This document shows, piece by piece, positions 1 to 12,129 of a stretch of DNA of 64,000 bases. Position 1 is the stretch's first letter. Every line of letters begins with the position of its first letter. Both the position numbers and the translations under genes were made by a program. Source of the DNA: Phallus indusiatus (lineage: Eukaryota > Basidiomycota > Agaricomycetes > Phallales > Phallaceae); NCBI GenBank assembly GCA_027605045.1, contig JAQFWX010000013.1, forward strand, positions 1-64,000. Direction: 5' to 3'. A model generated the notes under the pieces. That model saw only the letters and a program-made list of their open reading frames with translations, searched no databases and was not told the DNA's origin.

Positions 1-3000
1 CGAACCAATTCCAGAAGCACGACGGACTTCCTTTTCTCGAGGTTTCGGCAGCATATCTAACTTGGATTGCCATCCATACATGTATTCTTGAAGGAGTTGT
101 CTTGCACGTCTAGAGCGAGAGTATCGGTAGGAGGCGACTCTTGATAAATCCGGTGTATGTCTTTGGCCATCTGAATACGATGTTTCTCAGCTTCTCGAAG
201 GTAGGCTGCAGCTTTGATAGATGCATCGGGATAAGAGTCTCCAAATTCAAGGAGTAGCAGTTTCAGGTCATGTATCAAACCCGCGAACCATGTTGCATTC
301 CGCTCTAACATACGGAGATAATAGTTGTTCTTGAGCTCTAAGAGTACCTCTGGTCGTACGAGAACACGTCTGGGAGGAAAACGATTTCTTGTAGGACAAT
401 AGGTTCGGTGTAGAATCGAAGGACAGTGCCTTTGTATGCGAAATATCTTGTATGATCCAAATAAATATTATGCGCGCAGCCAGCACCGGGGACAATGAGA
501 ACATCGGCAGGGTAAAAGTATAACTCGAGAAATTTGGCGAACGAATATCTGAGTGTTTCCTCGCTGACGGGAATGAAAGGCGTGGCTTGCCCACATCGAC
601 GACATACGCTCCAAGTCGTCACCAAATCCTGTATAGGGGCGTCCAAGGACTTGGCTTGTATCTTCCCGCTCCATGGTTCAGCCACGATGATAAGTTTACT
701 TTCGTTGTGAACATAAACTTTGCAATGAGCTGTAATTTGTTCTTCACACGAAGAACAAACTGTTTTCTTGTCTTTGGACGGCGTGAGACCTTCAGCAACA
801 GTCCTGTCGATGAAGTAACCAAGTGTGCAATCGTTCTCGCCGTAGTACGTGAAGAATGTCAGAACTGGATTATGACACGGTTTGCATTGATGGCTTTCGG
901 CTAAAGGCGCAACGAATTCACGAACGGCCAGGGTCTGATAATGTTCAATTGCAAAATCATTAGGGTTCTCGCGTAGATACCATTCCCAGATAGGACGATG
1001 CTCGTCGTATTGAATTGCGCCAGGCCAAGTGTGCTCTCTTTGGTAAGCTCCGAAGCTTGTTTCATAGGTACAGGTTTCTCCACGAGAGAAAAGTCTTCTT
1101 CAGTTTCGGTAGGAGCATCAAGGGCGGGGACAAAGATTGATGCAATGGAGTCACGCATCGCTTCGACATCTACCTCTTTATTGTTTGCACCATAGTCAAA
1201 GTATCCTAAGAAGATGATCAGCAATTGAAGCAACTTAAGCTTATTAAAAAGCATACCAGTAACGGGTTCGCCTAACTTCAGAACAGGAAGTGCTGCAGGA
1301 GTGACTTGCAGGTCTGGAAGAACCAAGGGGATGCCTCCGCAGGTAACTCGGAAGCCTTGATAGTCACCTCTCTATCATGACCCGAAGGCCGTTTTTCCTC
1401 CTTCTGAACCACTTCGTCTTCCCAAGCGGCTTTAAGCTCTCTCAGCATATCATCCAACTCTTTCATACGTCGAATAGGATAAGGAGGAGGAAACCGTAAT
1501 GTAGCAGAGACAGAGATAAAGTTCTTGAGATACGGCTCAACCGACTCGCAAATACGTTGCGTTAGCTTCATGCGAGCCACATCCTCTGGAGGTAGATCGT
1601 CTTCGTCGAGCAGAGCAGAGCCTTTGACGGTAGGGCTGACGACAACAGCTGAATCTCCGGCATCGAGCTCAGTAGAATCATAATCTGCAGCCGTCGGAGC
1701 CGGAAGCCAACGAGGAGGGTACCATTGTACCTTCCGGTCCGGCATTTGCCAAGAACGACAACGTAGGAATCGAAAGCGTGCGCGGCCGAATAGAAGGAAC
1801 AGAATATGACAAAGCAGGAGTTGGAGAAGAAGAGGAAGAAGGAATAGCATCGGCATTAGTAACCGGAGGAAGCGTTATGACGGAGTCTTTCCAAAGATGA
1901 GTTTCCATTTTCAGATTGCGCACGACGAAGGCCAAGAAACGCGTGACGTTCTTGATGCGTCGTAGTAGTGTAATATCGCCGCCTCGTAAGATGATGGTAC
2001 ATCCCATCTCGCGATAGCATCCTTCAAAGCGCATGTACGTTTTCCGACGACCTGGTATGAGTGGATGATCGAACGTCTGCAGCTGAAAGCGTGTGCAATG
2101 TCCTAGTCTCGGTTCGACAGCAAGCCTGTCCATGGAAGATAAAACGTCCGCTTGGGTCATACGAGCGACGAGCTGAATAGCAGAAGCTTTAACGCTACGA
2201 GCAACGGCGATGTTTTGTTCAAGTAAAGCCTCCAGGGCTATTCGACTAACAGACTTCTCGACGAGCAAGACGTGTGGACGTAACGCTGCAACTCGTCCGA
2301 CCAGGTTGGTAAGGTATTGCTTCTCTTGATTAACAAGCGGATCCAGATGCATGTATTGCCCTTCAACACGATGAAATTCGAATGGGAAAGTGACCAGCAT
2401 AACACGAGGATTCCGGATAGTACGAGCCATATGTTTGTGCGCGACGTTCTTTGTGATCACAGCTCCGTCGACGTACTCAGAGTCACGAGGAGAGCCACCC
2501 GGTATCTTCTTGATCTTCACATGCTGCCGAACGTCCATTGAGGAAGACGGAATGAAAGCTAGATCGCGCGCCATTTGAAGAGAAAGTCTGAGCAGCGTTT
2601 CTTCCCATTCCTTGACATTTGGAACGCCTTCACGAGTTAGCATTTGACGAAGAACAACCCGTAGATGGAACATTGAACTGGCATTGAGTTCTTGAGCATA
2701 ACTAGAAACTTGTGTTAAAAGTGATAGAGAGACGAGCGAATACAAAAATACGTACGCGGTACTTTCTCGGCGGGTTCGCCACGCAGACTCAGGGCCTAGT
2801 GGACGGTCCAACCGACTTTGTACACGACTTCGCATGAATGGGACAGCGATCTCTGTCTCGGCAAAAGAATTTACACGTGAGGTGCGTAGACTGATAGGCC
2901 ACGACACGTCGGAGGAGGGCAGGATCATTAATATTAGACGATGATTTAGGGAATTGTATTGTTGATTGGTCGTCGGAATCACCAGAAGGAAACATTATAG

Positions 3001-4185
3001 AGCTTTGTGAAAGATTACTGCGAGATTGTTCGAGAGCGGAAGATGGTAAAGAGGGCCGAGTATCGCGTTCTTCTCGTTCATGATCTTCGTCTGTTACGTT
3101 ACGTCTAAACGGGACGGGTATATCGTATTCTGCTGCAGGTGTGATTGGTCTGGAGCGCGAAGAACCTGAGCCATCATCGGAAAGTTGCCGACGAGTTTCG
3201 GCAATGGAAAATAAGTTGAAAGGTTCGTCCTTCCGGTAGAATATTTGGGAAGCAGCAAACGGACTGTGTGTAACTGGCATTTGTGATGTTATTCCAGAGG
3301 CAACTGAACGTCGATCGTCGTCATCATCGTCGGCACCCCCTTTCTCGAGCTTCTCCAAGCATAAATTACAAACTCTGACCATCCCATCCTGACCGAATCT
3401 TGATCCTTTGATGATGTTTGACGCGCAGCGTGAACAAAATATTTGACCACATATTCGACAATGGTGTTTCCGACGCCAGGTTGTGAAAACACTTTTACAG
3501 TCGTAACATTCTTTCGCTTTAGCATCGTCCATCCAGTAGTCGCGCGAGAGGCCTGTGTCAGGCAGGTAAGCTCCTCGAGGCACATACGATAAGGCATTCG
3601 TGTATTTGACAAACCTTCCCCACGAATCCGTCTGATTATCTTTGATACTGAGGCTGTTCTCTGAAGATTGCCGCTACCTGTGGTACGAACGCTTCTTGCG
3701 TCGTCGGCAATGGGGAATCCGGGAATAGTGGTTCCATAAGTCGGATCGTTCGGCTCGATAGGAGAGGGCGCCATTCCGCTTCTAGAAGAAGCAGAATCAT
3801 GTGCGAGACCCAAGGATGGCGCTTCAGAGATGACTGGTGTAAGAAAAACAAGTGGCGGGGCTGGTGTTGTATTGGCAACGGAAAGGGAACTTGGTTTCGG
3901 TTTATCCGACTGCGTGCGTGGTGGCGGAGCTGTAGGCATCGAGGCGTCCTTGTGTTGTGTATTGGTAGATTGAGAATTCGAATGGTTTGTAGAGGAAGAG
4001 GATAACGGTGCTGTCAGGGTGTTCTTGACTAGGGATAAGAGTGAGGTGACGATAGCGTAGGAAGACTGGTCGTGTTCGTCCTCTTCTGAGAAAGGATTAA
4101 AGGTCGTAAGGCTCGTGACATCATCTAGCGACTTGAAACTCTTTTGACGGGGCAATCCATTCGACGTTACGGACGAGGTTTCCAT
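1..4185 (-). CDS. FAB1: FAB1/PIKfyve-type phosphatidylinositol-3-phosphate 5-kinase, 5' part (3' end outside window)
   Basis: Makes PtdIns(3,5)P2 from PtdIns3P on endosomal and vacuolar membranes. Read from 4185 leftward: a Ser/Thr-rich start (METSSVTSNG), then a FYVE zinc finger at roughly residues 195-265 with WMDD, RRKHHCRICG and RVC motifs that bind PtdIns3P. Next comes a Cpn60/TCP1-like domain (KIKKIPGGSPRDSEYVDG, VVRNLKMETHLW) and the family's Cys-rich region (CKPCHNPVLTFF, CSSCEEQITAHC, CRRCGQATPFIPVSEETL). An intron splits RRIRGEG from LSRDYW, and another sits near 1740 (NAGPE|DYDSTE). The lipid kinase domain lies beyond position 1, so the gene is truncated only by the window edge. 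Domain order is diagnostic; exact splice sites in the middle are less certain. Confidence 0.93.
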
Positions 4186-5279
4186 TCCAGACTACAGACC
4201 ACGAAAGCTGGGCGGCGCGGGTCTCGGAGACGAAAAACGGACAACCAAATGAAACTGACGCGATTAAAAACAACGATTTTTGTGATAATCTTGCTCTTTG
4301 AGAGAACAGTACGTGCAAACTTACCCGAAAGGAGTCGGATGTTTCGAAAAAGGTTGGTTTGATCGGCCTCCAGTTGTTGGATTCCATCGATGTAACACGC
4401 GTCACGCTGCGGGTGGCGGCAAGATTCCGCTGGTTCTCGTCACCTTGACATTAACAACATCAGTCCTCTGAACATGAATATTACATTGTTGTTCTTCAGG
4501 GGAAAAAACATCTATTTTATTATGTATCCTTGGCTTGGCCGCTGGTTGGCTGCTGGGTTAACGTTTGTGCTGGGTAGCGTCACCGGCTCGGAGAACACTG
4601 GCAACGTCATTCAATTTAAGAATTCTTCGGCTTGAGCTTCGTATCAAAAATCTAAGCTTCTTGAATTCCAAGTCATGTCGTCATCTGACTGCTCCCGCGG
4701 TTTCAGAACAAACAGTTGAGTGACGGTCAGTCTATGTATCCAGTTTTGCTGACATAGACTCATAGACTCATACCTACGCGATGACATGAACAAAATCGGT
4801 TCCCAACTCCCAGTATGTCGACAGATGTTTTCAAGCCGTTGGAATATCTCTTGTGTTTGCAACCATTCTCACTCTGTGTTGATTTCTCTCCGCACCACCT
4901 TGTCACGGAACATTTCTTATCCACCTTTCAATTCAATTTCGTTGGAATGGTCCACATTGAATCAGCGGCATCATTCTGTGCACCTATCCGTACGATTCGT
5001 GCCATACTACCTCGCGCATTTGAATCTTCTTTTGAAATTAAAGCTTTAAACTCCCGACCAACTAGCATCGATTCTGTAAACACAGAGATATTTATGACGA
5101 TAACATGGAAAACATGTCCGGAACTTCTGATTGTGCAGCCGCCAGCGTCATTTGGTGCCATTGGGACTGTTTTATATCCCGATTGGCAAGCTATTCTAGG
5201 TCAATGACACACCAAGCTACGAGTCGCATATAAATCGGTGGTCTATCCCTCATTTGCATACAGGTCAGTCCTATCACAT
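4186..5279. other. Intergenic region between FAB1 and hydrolase 1 (divergent promoters)
   Basis: No convincing coding exon on either strand. About 4540-5279 is related in sequence to 7020-7799, so the promoter-proximal part belongs to the tandem duplication that carries the two hydrolase genes. Confidence 0.6.
5229..5234 (+). promoter_or_regulatory. TATA box of hydrolase 1
   Basis: TATAAA 46 bases upstream of the ATG at 5280. The tandem copy has the same TATAAAT element in front of its own start, which supports function. Confidence 0.5.
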
Positions 5280-6589
5280 ATGTCGACTTTCTTGCTATTC
5301 CCCGCATTTATAATTTCTTTCCTTCCCACAGTCCTTACTTCGGCCTGTGTGTGCAGTTCGGGACTCGTTCCAGTCTCAGTCAATGTTTCTATTCTCAGGG
5401 ATCCTACCACCGAGCTCCTGAACTCGACCGACGTGATTCCACTTGAAAAGACGTTCAGCGTTTTTGGAGAACTATGTCAACCTCTGTCATCGTCTAATTC
5501 CAGCGGTTTGTATTTTCTCTCCCGTTCTCCAGACAAACTCTCATAAAAAAACACACAGATGACATCCAAATATTACTCCATGGTCAATCGTACACACACG
5601 CATACTGGGATATTCCCTGGAACGGATACCAAAACTACTCCTACGTTCAGTTTTCCTGTCAAAATGGGATTACCTCTTTCGCATATGACAACATCTGCGC
5701 CGGTCTATCTTCAAAGCCATCATCTGAAGAATGCCAGCTTCCGTCTGTGGCAGCGATTGCATCGACCATCGCACGTCAGGCTAAAACTGGGCAACTCGCG
5801 CAGACTCTAACGGGACAATCAAATCCATTCAACAAGGTGATTGGATTTGGACATTCTGTTGGTTCGACGATTATGAATTATGCCGCTATACAAGATGGAG
5901 CATCCTCTCCATATGACGCATTGGTTCTGACAGGTTGGGTCTCAAATATAACGTCAACTGTATGATTTGGCTTATTGGTTTTCCCAGGGTACCTTCACGA
6001 TCTTGGTTTCATGTTGGTCTTGAGCTTTGATTGTTTTTTTGCCATTAATAGTCTATTACAGAGAAAACTCTCAATCGACCAGCGTTCCAGCAAGCCAAGC
6101 CGATCCAGGTCGATTCGGAAATCTAGATTTAGGATATATAACAACAGTCGGAGCTAATCGTTCCGCTTATTACGGTCCCACAAATAACTCTTTCTCTCCG
6201 ATTGTATTCCAGCTGGACGTTCTAACTTTCGATGTCGGATCCATTTTCGTGGAGCTACAATCACCTTTCACATATTTCCCAGCTCCGGGGTTTCAAGGGT
6301 CTGTAGCTGAAATGGTCGGACAATTTGATCAGTTGCATTGCATAACTGATGGAGGTCCTTGTGTTCAAAGTGCGCTTCAGAGCTCTGAGCCTCCCTTTTT
6401 CCCTAATTCGAAGAATGTTACCACGGTGGGTAGTAGTATCCCTTATCAATAAATCTGCATTTCATAAATATTTTTTCGTTGCAGATCGTTATACCTAATA
6501 CTGGACATTCTTTGAACCTTGAATTCACCGCATCCATGTCCTTCCGAATAATGAATGATCTGTTCGCTCAATATGTAGAAGAAGATTGA
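5280..6589 (+). CDS. Secreted alpha/beta-hydrolase, tandem copy 1
   Basis: Predicted exons 5280-5505, 5559-5933, 5988-6012, 6062-6425 and 6485-6589 encode 364 residues. The N-terminus (MSTFLLFPAFIISFLPTVLT, then SACVCSS) is a signal peptide. The alpha/beta-hydrolase core shows an oxyanion-region HG (LLHGQSYTHAYWD), a nucleophile elbow GFGHSVGS with the catalytic Ser, a likely acid in GQFDQLHC, and the catalytic His in NTGHSLN close to the C-terminus. Several N-glycosylation sequons fit secretion. The substrate is not evident; esterase or lipase-like activity is inferred from the fold only. It is a near-identical-architecture paralogue of the gene at 7800: all five exon lengths match exactly, only the introns differ. 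Confidence 0.85.
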
Positions 6590-7799
6590 GTTAGCTAGAT
6601 AACTTCCCTTGTAGGAATAGGAATGAGAAATAAACATGTCTCATAATTTTGAATCTGGGAACGAACGGAGGACTAAATTCTTTCGCGTAACTTTCGCGCG
6701 CCCGCGGACTTCAATAGAGACTGATTCTACATCCGCGGTCTCCTACAATCAAATCTCAAAATCCCTCTGAGCCCCTCGATATTTCTAATAATTCTAGTTC
6801 AGTCCAATGCTGGATTCCATCTAAATTCCATCAATGTAACAGCTCGTTACAGCACCAGTCACAACGGAAAGATCCGCTAGTTTTTGACGATTTTTTCCCA
6901 AGTCATCTTGGCATGGTAATTGACGACTTCGGACATTATAATTGACAATGGGTGAGTAATGATTTACTGTTCAGTGTGAATTAATAGTTATCATGTATCA
7001 GAATTGGCGGAGGCCCTGAATAGTTGGGCTTTTCGTTGGCTGCTACTTATAGGGCCGGGCTCGGAGTCAAGGAAGTAGCTTGCAACGTCATCCAGACACG
7101 AATTTCCTCAGCGATATTTTGTTCGTCTTCCCTGAATATCATATCAGAAGTATGAGCTTCTCAAGATTCTACGGGGTGTCGTCATCTGACTACTCTCCCG
7201 TGATTTTCAAAACGAAAAGAACAGTCGGTTTATCAGCCTTGATGACGAACCTTTCAAATATCAATATACACTTCGTGCACATCATCACCAAGTATGTTGA
7301 CGAGCCTTCTCAAGCTTTTGCTACCAAAACAACCTTTTATCTTAGATTGTCCCTCGCACTTACATACATCGTATTACTTCAATTTTTGTTGGTGCCTTCC
7401 CTCCATGCACCTTGTTACCGGAACATTCCTTAATATATCTGTCAACGTCAATCTATTCCTGGAGAAGGGTCGTAATAATTTAGCAGCGTTCCTTCGGCTT
7501 CCGTGGGCACCATCGGATACAAGTCATGTGCTATTTACCCCGGACTGGTATCAATTTTCTACTACAAGCACAGACATAATGACATCCCGCGACAACATGG
7601 AATCCATTATCTCCAATTTCTAATTGTCTTTGTCATTTGGATGGCATCGTGACTGCTTTCCAATCCCGGTTGGCTAGCTAGCTATGCCAGATTTGAAGAA
7701 GAATATTGACACGACTGGAAAACTGCCTAGTCTCGTATAAATTACGTGGAAATCCATTTTTCCCATTCACTTCTAGCCCAGCCTTATTTTTTTTTACGA
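6590..7799. other. Spacer between the tandem hydrolases
   Basis: No gene seen. From about 7020 to 7799 the sequence is the duplicated upstream block of copy 1 and should contain the promoter of copy 2. Confidence 0.55.
7736..7741 (+). promoter_or_regulatory. TATA box of hydrolase 2
   Basis: TATAAA 59 bases upstream of the ATG at 7800, at a position matching the TATA box of tandem copy 1. Confidence 0.5.
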
Positions 7800-9137
7800 A
7801 TGTCGACTGCTCTGCTGCTCCCCGCATTGTTAATTCCTTTCCTTCCCACCATCCTCGCTTCAGCCTGTTTGTGCAGCTCCGGACTTATTCCCGTCTCAAT
7901 TGATGTATCTATCCCCAGGGATCCTTCCACAGAGCTCCTGAACACGACAGATTTGGTTCGACTTGAGAAGACATTTAATGTCTATGGAGAATTATGCCAG
8001 CCTCTGTCATCTTCCAACTTCAACGGTTTGTTTTTTTTTGCTCCCCCGATCGCCGAACATTTCGAACTCTTCTTAACCAACAACACAGATGACATCCAAG
8101 TACTACTTCATGGTCAATCGTACACACACGCATACTGGGATATCTCATGGAATGGATACCAAAATTATTCTTATGTCCAGTTTTCCTGTCAAAATGGAAT
8201 CACCTCTTTTGCATATGATAACATCTGCGCCGGACTTTCTTCAAAACCACAATCTGAAGAATGTCAACTCCCGTCTGTGGCGGCAATTGCGTCGACCATT
8301 GCACGTCAAGCCAAAACTGGGCAACTCGCACAGACCCTAACGGGACAATCGAAATCGTTCAAAAATGTTGTTGGGTTTGGTCATTCTATTGGTTCGGCGG
8401 TCATGAATTATGTCGCTATTACAGAGGGTGCTTCGTCTCCATATGACGCACTGGTTCTTACAGGTTTGATCATACAGACTTAGCAATCATTTAAGTAAAT
8501 AGCTCATTTGGTTTTAGGATACATTCACGATCTAGCTTACATGTCAGTCCGGTGTTTCAACCTTTTTCTCGTCATCACCGACTGATAAAGGAATTTGACA
8601 GAGAACACCCCCAAGCAGTCAGTACAATAGCAAGTGAAGCAGATCCAGGTCGATTTGGCAATCTCGATTCAGGATACGTAACAACACTCGGGGCGACCCG
8701 TTCCATTTACTACGGTCCCACGAATGATTCTTTCTCTCCAGCTGTATTTCAACTGGACGTCCTTACTTTTGACGTTGGATCCATGTTCTTAGTCAAACAA
8801 ACACCCTTCACATATTTCCCAGCTGCAGGGTTTCGGGGACCTGTCGCTGAGATGGTTGGACAATTTGATTTATTGCATTGCATCCCAGATGGAGGACCTT
8901 GTGTCCAAAGCGTGATTCAAAACTCCGAGCCGGCTTTTTTCCCAGACTCCAAAAATGTTTCTACGGTGAGTGATATTATTCACGTCGATGGGATCTTCTC
9001 CGCGGTTTAACTGATCTTTGTTGTTGTTGCAGATTGTTATACCTGAAACAGGTCATGCTTTGAACGCGGAGTTCACTGCATCACTGTCCTTCCAAACAAT
9101 GAATAATCTATTCGCCGACTTTGTAGAAAAAATATGA
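7800..9137 (+). CDS. Secreted alpha/beta-hydrolase, tandem copy 2
   Basis: Predicted exons 7800-8025, 8089-8463, 8518-8542, 8602-8965 and 9033-9137 give 364 residues, the same exon lengths as copy 1. Signal peptide MSTALLLPALLIPFLPTILA precedes SACLCSS. Catalytic landmarks are conserved: LLHGQSYTHAYWD, elbow GFGHSIGS, GQFDLLHC, and His in ETGHALN. The first intron (8026-8088, 63 bases) is a multiple of three and open in frame, so gene finders may read through it; copy 1 shows by comparison that it is an intron. The two genes share the same strand and probably the same regulation. Confidence 0.86.
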
Positions 9138-9451
9138 GATATTTAGACCACCCCTTTTTTTGTAGTATGTAATGATGAAAAAAAGAAACTTCTTATCAGA
9201 AAGATTCTTCTTCCGTATAAATAGAAATTTTTGAAACATGGCAAAGTACATTACATACTAAATTCATGACATAAAACGGGAGAGGAGTGGACACGCAATG
9301 ACCGCCGCCCGCCTAGTGCGGACTTCGAACTGGGCAACTTGGTTCAGTATATATATGTACTACTTAGTACCATGTCGAAAATGTTATCCCCATTCTTTTC
9401 ATACACTCCGTTCACATTAACTGTACCGGAAACATCGTCAACTAACTACTC
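9138..9451. other. Short intergenic stretch after hydrolase 2
   Basis: AT-rich 3' flank with no recognisable feature. Confidence 0.5.
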
Positions 9452-9971
9452 ATGGTTGATACAAAGTATGTTTCCCCTCTGTTGACTCCACAGTCGGCGT
9501 TGAAAGTTTTTGCAGACATTCCACGACCAAGCGTAATGTGCGTCGAAGCACCTGTCAGCCAGTCTCTAATGCAAGAAATATCACGGTGTCGGTTTCGAAG
9601 CGACCCAAACTTTCTGAACAGCAAGACCAACCCAGGCCCTCCACTTCTGACCCTTCTGGTTCCCCTATTATAAGGCAAAACAAAAGACCCAAAACAAAAA
9701 ATGATCAAAATCCGGAGACGGAGACAATTCAAGGAGGTGGATCAGTAGTCACAGGTAAGATGTCGTTTGAGCTCACCCTCATTGTTATTGTATTTAATGT
9801 CACTTTTGCTACTACAACCATTATCTTCACCTTTTTTCAGCTCGCCCACATTATCCAGCTCTTCCCACCTTTCCGCCAGCTTTGCCGTATTTCCTGCCAC
9901 CTTTTGTCTTTGTCTTTGTTTTTGTTTTTGTTTGTTTCTGTTATTTTTTTTTGTCATGTAGGTGTGAATAA
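9452..9971 (+). CDS. Possible small basic protein of unknown function
   Basis: A consistent three-exon model can be built: 9452-9465, 9516-9754 and 9841-9971, all with GT-AG borders and a frame that stays open to TAA at 9969. The middle exon is Lys/Arg/Pro/Gln-rich (KRPKLSEQQDQPRPS, RQNKRPKTKNDQNPETE) and resembles a nuclear localisation region. The last exon reads through a TTTGTT simple repeat (Phe/Val run), which is unusual for a real protein. No family recognised. It could equally be a gene remnant next to the LTR insertion. Confidence 0.28.
9898..9953 (+). repeat. T/TTTG-rich simple repeat
   Basis: Runs of CTTTGT and TTTTTG followed by a long T tract; low-complexity sequence. Confidence 0.7.
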
Positions 9972-10378
9972 TAAATCAATACCCTAATAATACCCTATTT
10001 TCTAAAGTTTGTACCAGACTGATAATTAAATAATACATTCTGACCAAAAACGTGTCTAAGTATCAAGTACTGCAACATTTAATAATCGCTGACTAGAATG
10101 ATAATAACCATCACGATTGGTCGATGATGTAACAGATTTTTATCAGACCACAGGGGGGTCTGATAAAGGGTTTTCTTATTTTTCCACAAGTGCACAGAAT
10201 TCCGGTCTATTGCTCAGTTAGGCTAATAGGGAATCACATGCAGTAGTAGTGGAAAAGATTCAGATTAACTAAACTTGTCCCATCGATCATCTGGGCAGTA
10301 GTATCTGGGCAGTAGTCTGTCTTGTCAGTTTTGTTGTCGACTGCATTCAAATCAACGGCAGACAGGTAACGCACAAAC
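9972..10378. other. Non-coding stretch left of the solo LTR
   Basis: No gene. Contains a perfect 9-base-arm inverted repeat at 10141-10165 and, at 10374-10378, the left copy of the LTR target duplication. Confidence 0.5.
10141..10165. repeat. Perfect 9-bp inverted repeat
   Basis: Arms TATCAGACC and GGTCTGATA separated by 7 bases. Could form a hairpin; no function assigned. Confidence 0.5.
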
Positions 10379-10771
10379 TGTCAGGGTACGCTACCGCCGT
10401 CTCTCATTTTCTTAGTTATTATCATCGGCATCATTTCTTTTCTATTTTATTTATCATTTCCATATTTTACTTTCACTCTCCGTTTCCTGGTTCTGTCTCT
10501 ATTCCACTTTCTTTACTCGCGCGCGTCGCGCGCTCGTACCCGGCGTGATGCCCGTGACATCACGTCGCTTAGGTTCGGCTTGGGCGCCTGGCACTTAGCT
10601 GTGTCAGGGCCGCACGCCGCGTCGTCGTTTTATGTATATAGTCGTTGTACCTAGAGTGAGGGTCCCTAAGCTTGTTCTCTTAGGATCCTCCTCTAGGTGA
10701 GTAGTTAGTTTCCCTTCCAATATATTGTCTTAGGATCCCCTCCCTCTAGTGTGAGCTGAGTAGCCCTAACA
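10379..10771 (+). mobile_element. Solo LTR of an LTR retrotransposon
   Basis: 393-bp unit starting TGTCAGGG and ending CCCTAACA, i.e. TG...CA with imperfect short inverted ends. It is flanked by a perfect 5-bp target duplication CAAAC (10374-10378 and 10772-10776). It contains a TATGTATATAG promoter-like box near 10632 and two related copies of a CTTAGGATCC...CTAG motif in its right half. No gag or pol sequence lies next to it, so recombination between two LTRs most likely removed the internal region. Orientation is tentative. Confidence 0.8.
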
Positions 10772-12129
10772 CAAACCGGTTTGGCCCATGTTCATTTATT
10801 GAGCACCCTCTTTGACAATCGTACATGTTAATATTTTGGTGATTTATAATTTTTGTTGTATAAAGTTGAAATTTAATAATAATAAGCAAACCCTCCTAGC
10901 TAAAATCACTCAGGTCCAATGTTAGCGTTGGGACTCTGTCCATGCAAGCAGCCCTCGGCGTAATGACTATTGGACACAGTAATTCTTCCGCTGCAGCTTG
11001 TACATTTCAAATTTCAGTTTCTACAACATAAAAAAAGAGCAAAAACACAGTTGGTGATGCAACTATCGGCCAAAATAGATTGAGCTACAACGGTACATAG
11101 AGAATATATGGCTATATGGCAAAAGTTACATCATCTTTTCGAAAACGCAAAAATGTCCCAAAAAAAACAGGTATTTAGATTCCACTTATTAAACCTGGTT
11201 CATAACTGGACCCCGAGTCGACCACGAACGAGTCCCCGAGCTAGGCAGCGGGGGTACGAAACTTTTACCTTCCCTCAGGCTCGTCCGGGCGTCAGTACGG
11301 AAGGTGGCAGTGACGAAGGTGATAAGCATGAGAAAGCTGAGAGTTATCCAGCCTAACCAGCCAAACGTGATCAATGTTTGAAGCATGCCCGAGATTGTGA
11401 GCAGAATGAGAGATCTAGTTATTGAACTGAGTTGCAAAATAATCATGAAGACATCTCTTACATTGATCCATGCACACGGTGTCACGATGACGTCACGTTG
11501 ATACTACTCTTGGCGTACTTACAAGGGCCGCACACCTAGATCCAACTCATCCAACTCCAAGGAGCCTTTCCAAAAGTCATTAAACGAAAGGAGATAACTG
11601 CGTAATCTGATTGGAAGCTTACTAGAAGAGGTAGTAGAATCGGTATACAGTCAGACATCTACTCGGCCGGCTGCCGCTCTACTCCGTATGGTTCACAATC
11701 CGATCTATCTCAATACCTCCTGGTGTGTGAATACCATCGGGGCTCTTGTAGACACCTCTAAAAGCTGTCGGAGTGAGGGCCAGATGCATAGTACATTGAC
11801 GGCGGACGCGACTCACGCTAATACCAGCGGAAGAAACATGGGCACGCCCACCGCTTAACATTTTTTGCCGGTTGTCTTGTACGGCGGACCTCGAATATCA
11901 CCCACTCACATTTATTCACACCCATCGTTTATTATTTCTTATAATAACTCGGGCTATAAACCATATATAGCCTGTTCAATGAAGCTAGATCATACGCACA
12001 AGGCGACTGGATGTCTGCAGTCCCTAGCGATCTACATATTTGAGTCTCCCTGCACGCCAGCGCTAACACGGCCACTATTCGCCGACTTGTTTATAAAACT
12101 GAACGGGGGGACATCTACCCTGGCTGACT
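10772..12129. other. Non-coding or unassigned stretch between LTR and NRPS-like A
   Basis: No gene supported. The minus strand holds two open stretches (11861-11679 and 11485-11189, the latter hydrophobic and membrane-like), but no start-to-stop model with sensible introns could be joined. Confidence 0.4.

Larger units (their letters stand above)
4540..6589 (+). repeat. Tandem segmental duplication, copy 1 (hydrolase gene plus about 0.7 kb upstream)
   Basis: Copy 2 lies at about 7020-9137. Shared upstream words include the stretch around GTCGTCATCTGACT (4677 region versus 7180 region), the lines near 5095-5200 versus 7575-7680 (both with a GTCATTTGG core), and TATAAAT boxes close to each start codon. 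The left boundary is approximate because the flanking match fades gradually. Confidence 0.75.
7020..9137 (+). repeat. Tandem segmental duplication, copy 2
   Basis: Counterpart of about 4540-6589 in the same orientation, offset by about 2.5 kb. Coding exons are conserved in length; introns and the upstream region have diverged more, as expected of an old but functional duplication. Confidence 0.75.

Noticed and set aside
10141..10165. Hairpin as a transcription terminator or transposon end
   Set aside because: Rho-independent terminators are not expected in a fungal nucleus, and there is no target duplication or partner repeat.
11189..11861. Minus-strand membrane-like and GGIEIDR-containing open stretches
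   Set aside because: No intron model links them, and the transmembrane part has no start or domain support.
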